24,895 nt of DNA from an uncultured beta proteobacterium (lineage in GTDB: Bacteria; Pseudomonadota; Gammaproteobacteria; Burkholderiales; SG8-39): assembly GCA_902826155.1 (NCBI GenBank), contig CADEDU010000036.1, positions 7,433-32,327 of the forward strand. The letters run 5' to 3'. Both the position numbers and the translations under genes were made by a program. Shown piece by piece: positions 24,329 to 24,895 of the stretch. Position 1 is the first letter of the stretch, and every line of letters starts with the position of its first letter. The notes below the pieces were generated by a model. It had not been told where the DNA came from. It saw only the letters and a list, made by a program, of their open reading frames with translations, and made no database searches.

Positions 24329-24748
24329 ATGGTTCCCCAGATGCACACTCGGAAATCCGTCACGAAGTTGATGCGTGCCCACGGCATTACGCCGACACGC
24401 CAGCGGGTCGAGATCGCCTACGTGCTGTTCGAGCGGGCGCAGCATCTTTCAGCCGACCAGATTCTCGAGGCAGTGAACGCACGCCACGCCGAAGCGTCGA
24501 AGGCTACGGTCTACAACTCGCTCAAGCGATTCCTGGAGCGTGGTCTGATCCGCGAGTTGATCGTCGACGCGTCAAAGGTCTACTACGACCCGAATACGAC
24601 GCCGCACCACCACTTCTACGACGTCGATTCGGGCGAGCTGACCGATTTCCCGGCCGAAGGCGTGCGCATCGAGGGCCTGCCGCCGCTGCCGCCGGGCGTG
24701 GTAGCTGACGGCATGAACGTCATCGTACGCACGCGCCGCGCCAAGTAG
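24329..24748 (+). CDS. irr: Fur-family transcriptional regulator, Irr-like
   Basis: The 139-residue protein has the Fur layout: an N-terminal winged helix (MRAHGITPTRQRVEIAYVLF, then DNA-reading ATVYNSLKRFLERGLI at 59-74) and a C-terminal dimerisation domain. The HHH at 93-95 within TPHHHFYDVDSGELTDF resembles the His-rich haem/metal site of Irr more than the Fur site. There is no cysteine at all, so the structural CxxC zinc sites of classical Fur and PerR are absent. It would be a cytoplasmic repressor or activator responding to iron or haem. The start is ATG 24329; ATG 24341 is also possible. It is divergent from the pilE operon and followed by a tRNA gene 99 bp on. Irr is an inference from motif resemblance. 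Confidence 0.85.
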   Translation: MVPQMHTRKSVTKLMRAHGITPTRQRVEIAYVLFERAQHLSADQILEAVNARHAEASKATVYNSLKRFLERGLIRELIVDASKVYYDPNTTPHHHFYDVDSGELTDFPAEGVRIEGLPPLPPGVVADGMNVIVRTRRAK

Positions 24749-24773
24749 CGGCCGCGCAGCCTGCGGGCTGGGC

Positions 24774-24779
24774 TATACT
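24774..24779 (+). promoter_or_regulatory. Candidate -10 box for tRNA-Thr
   Basis: TATACT lies 68 nt before the tRNA start. A small hairpin precedes it (CAGCC 24757-24761 with GGCTG 24766-24770), possibly ending the irr-like transcript, and another (GCCC/GGGC, 24784-24796) follows. No good -35 hexamer is seen. Confidence 0.4.
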
Positions 24780-24847
24780 TCGCGCCCGTTTTGGGCCAAT
24801 GCGAACCGGCGCGAGCCAACGCAAATTCCGGCCCGGAACATTCCCCT

Positions 24848-24895
24848 GCTGGTGTAGCTCAGTTGGTAGAGCAATCGCTTCGTAAGCGATGGGTC
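24848..24895 (+). tRNA. tRNA-Thr (anticodon CGT), 5' part, cut by window end
   Basis: The sequence reads as a tRNA: 7-nt acceptor strand GCTGGTG, then TA, a D arm with GCTCAGTTGGTAGAGC, and an anticodon stem ATCGC/GCGAT around the loop TTCGTAA. The anticodon CGT reads the threonine codon ACG. The variable loop, T arm and acceptor 3' strand lie beyond the window edge. Confidence 0.93.

Overview
The window is GC-rich (about two thirds G+C by eye), gene-dense DNA from a proteobacterium, most likely a betaproteobacterium. The grounds are the ribF-ileS-lspA-ispH run beside a minor type IV pilin operon, an Irr-like Fur regulator, and the character of the predicted proteins. The genus cannot be named from the sequence. 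No insertion sequence, prophage, CRISPR array or clear rRNA was seen.

Region 1 (1-9460) is almost entirely minus strand. In transcription order it holds a UbiD-family decarboxylase, a Tat-exported SAM-dependent methyltransferase, a lipoprotein alpha/beta hydrolase, a class I PLP aminotransferase, an AcuI/YhdH acrylyl-CoA reductase, a second exported methyltransferase with an extra C-terminal beta-rich domain, an amidase-signature hydrolase and an ornithine cyclodeaminase/mu-crystallin family reductase. Spacing suggests several units: ubiD alone, methyltransferase-hydrolase, aminotransferase, and acuI-methyltransferase-amidase-cyclodeaminase. A strong hairpin lies between hydrolase and aminotransferase, and a 41-bp tandem duplication lies between aminotransferase and acuI. 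The genes look like accessory organic-acid or amine catabolism, but no single pathway is evident. The first 50 bases may hold the start of one more minus-strand gene.

Region 2 (9461-15025) is a plus-strand housekeeping operon: ribF, ileS (8-bp overlap), lspA and ispH. A TATAAT box and a leader with nested inverted repeats precede ribF. The fkpB/slpA gene that sits between lspA and ispH in Pseudomonas is absent.

Region 3 (15026-24023) opens with a small secreted four-cysteine protein of unknown function on the plus strand. Convergent to it is a minus-strand pilus operon: pilE, fimT, pilV, pilW, pilX, pilY1 and a TonB-like protein. Together the pilins and PilY1 would form the priming and tip complex of a type IV pilus. 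pilY1 is flanked on both sides by intercistronic hairpins with CGATCG in their stems. A sigma-54-like promoter lies about 105 bp upstream of pilE.

Region 4 (24024-24895) carries a cysteine-free Irr-like Fur-family regulator divergent from pilE, then the 5' part of a tRNA-Thr(CGT). The points most worth following are the pair of exported methyltransferases, the pilus operon bracketed by an Irr-like regulator and a TonB-like protein, the hairpins around pilY1, and a PilY1 that seems to lack the usual calcium loop.
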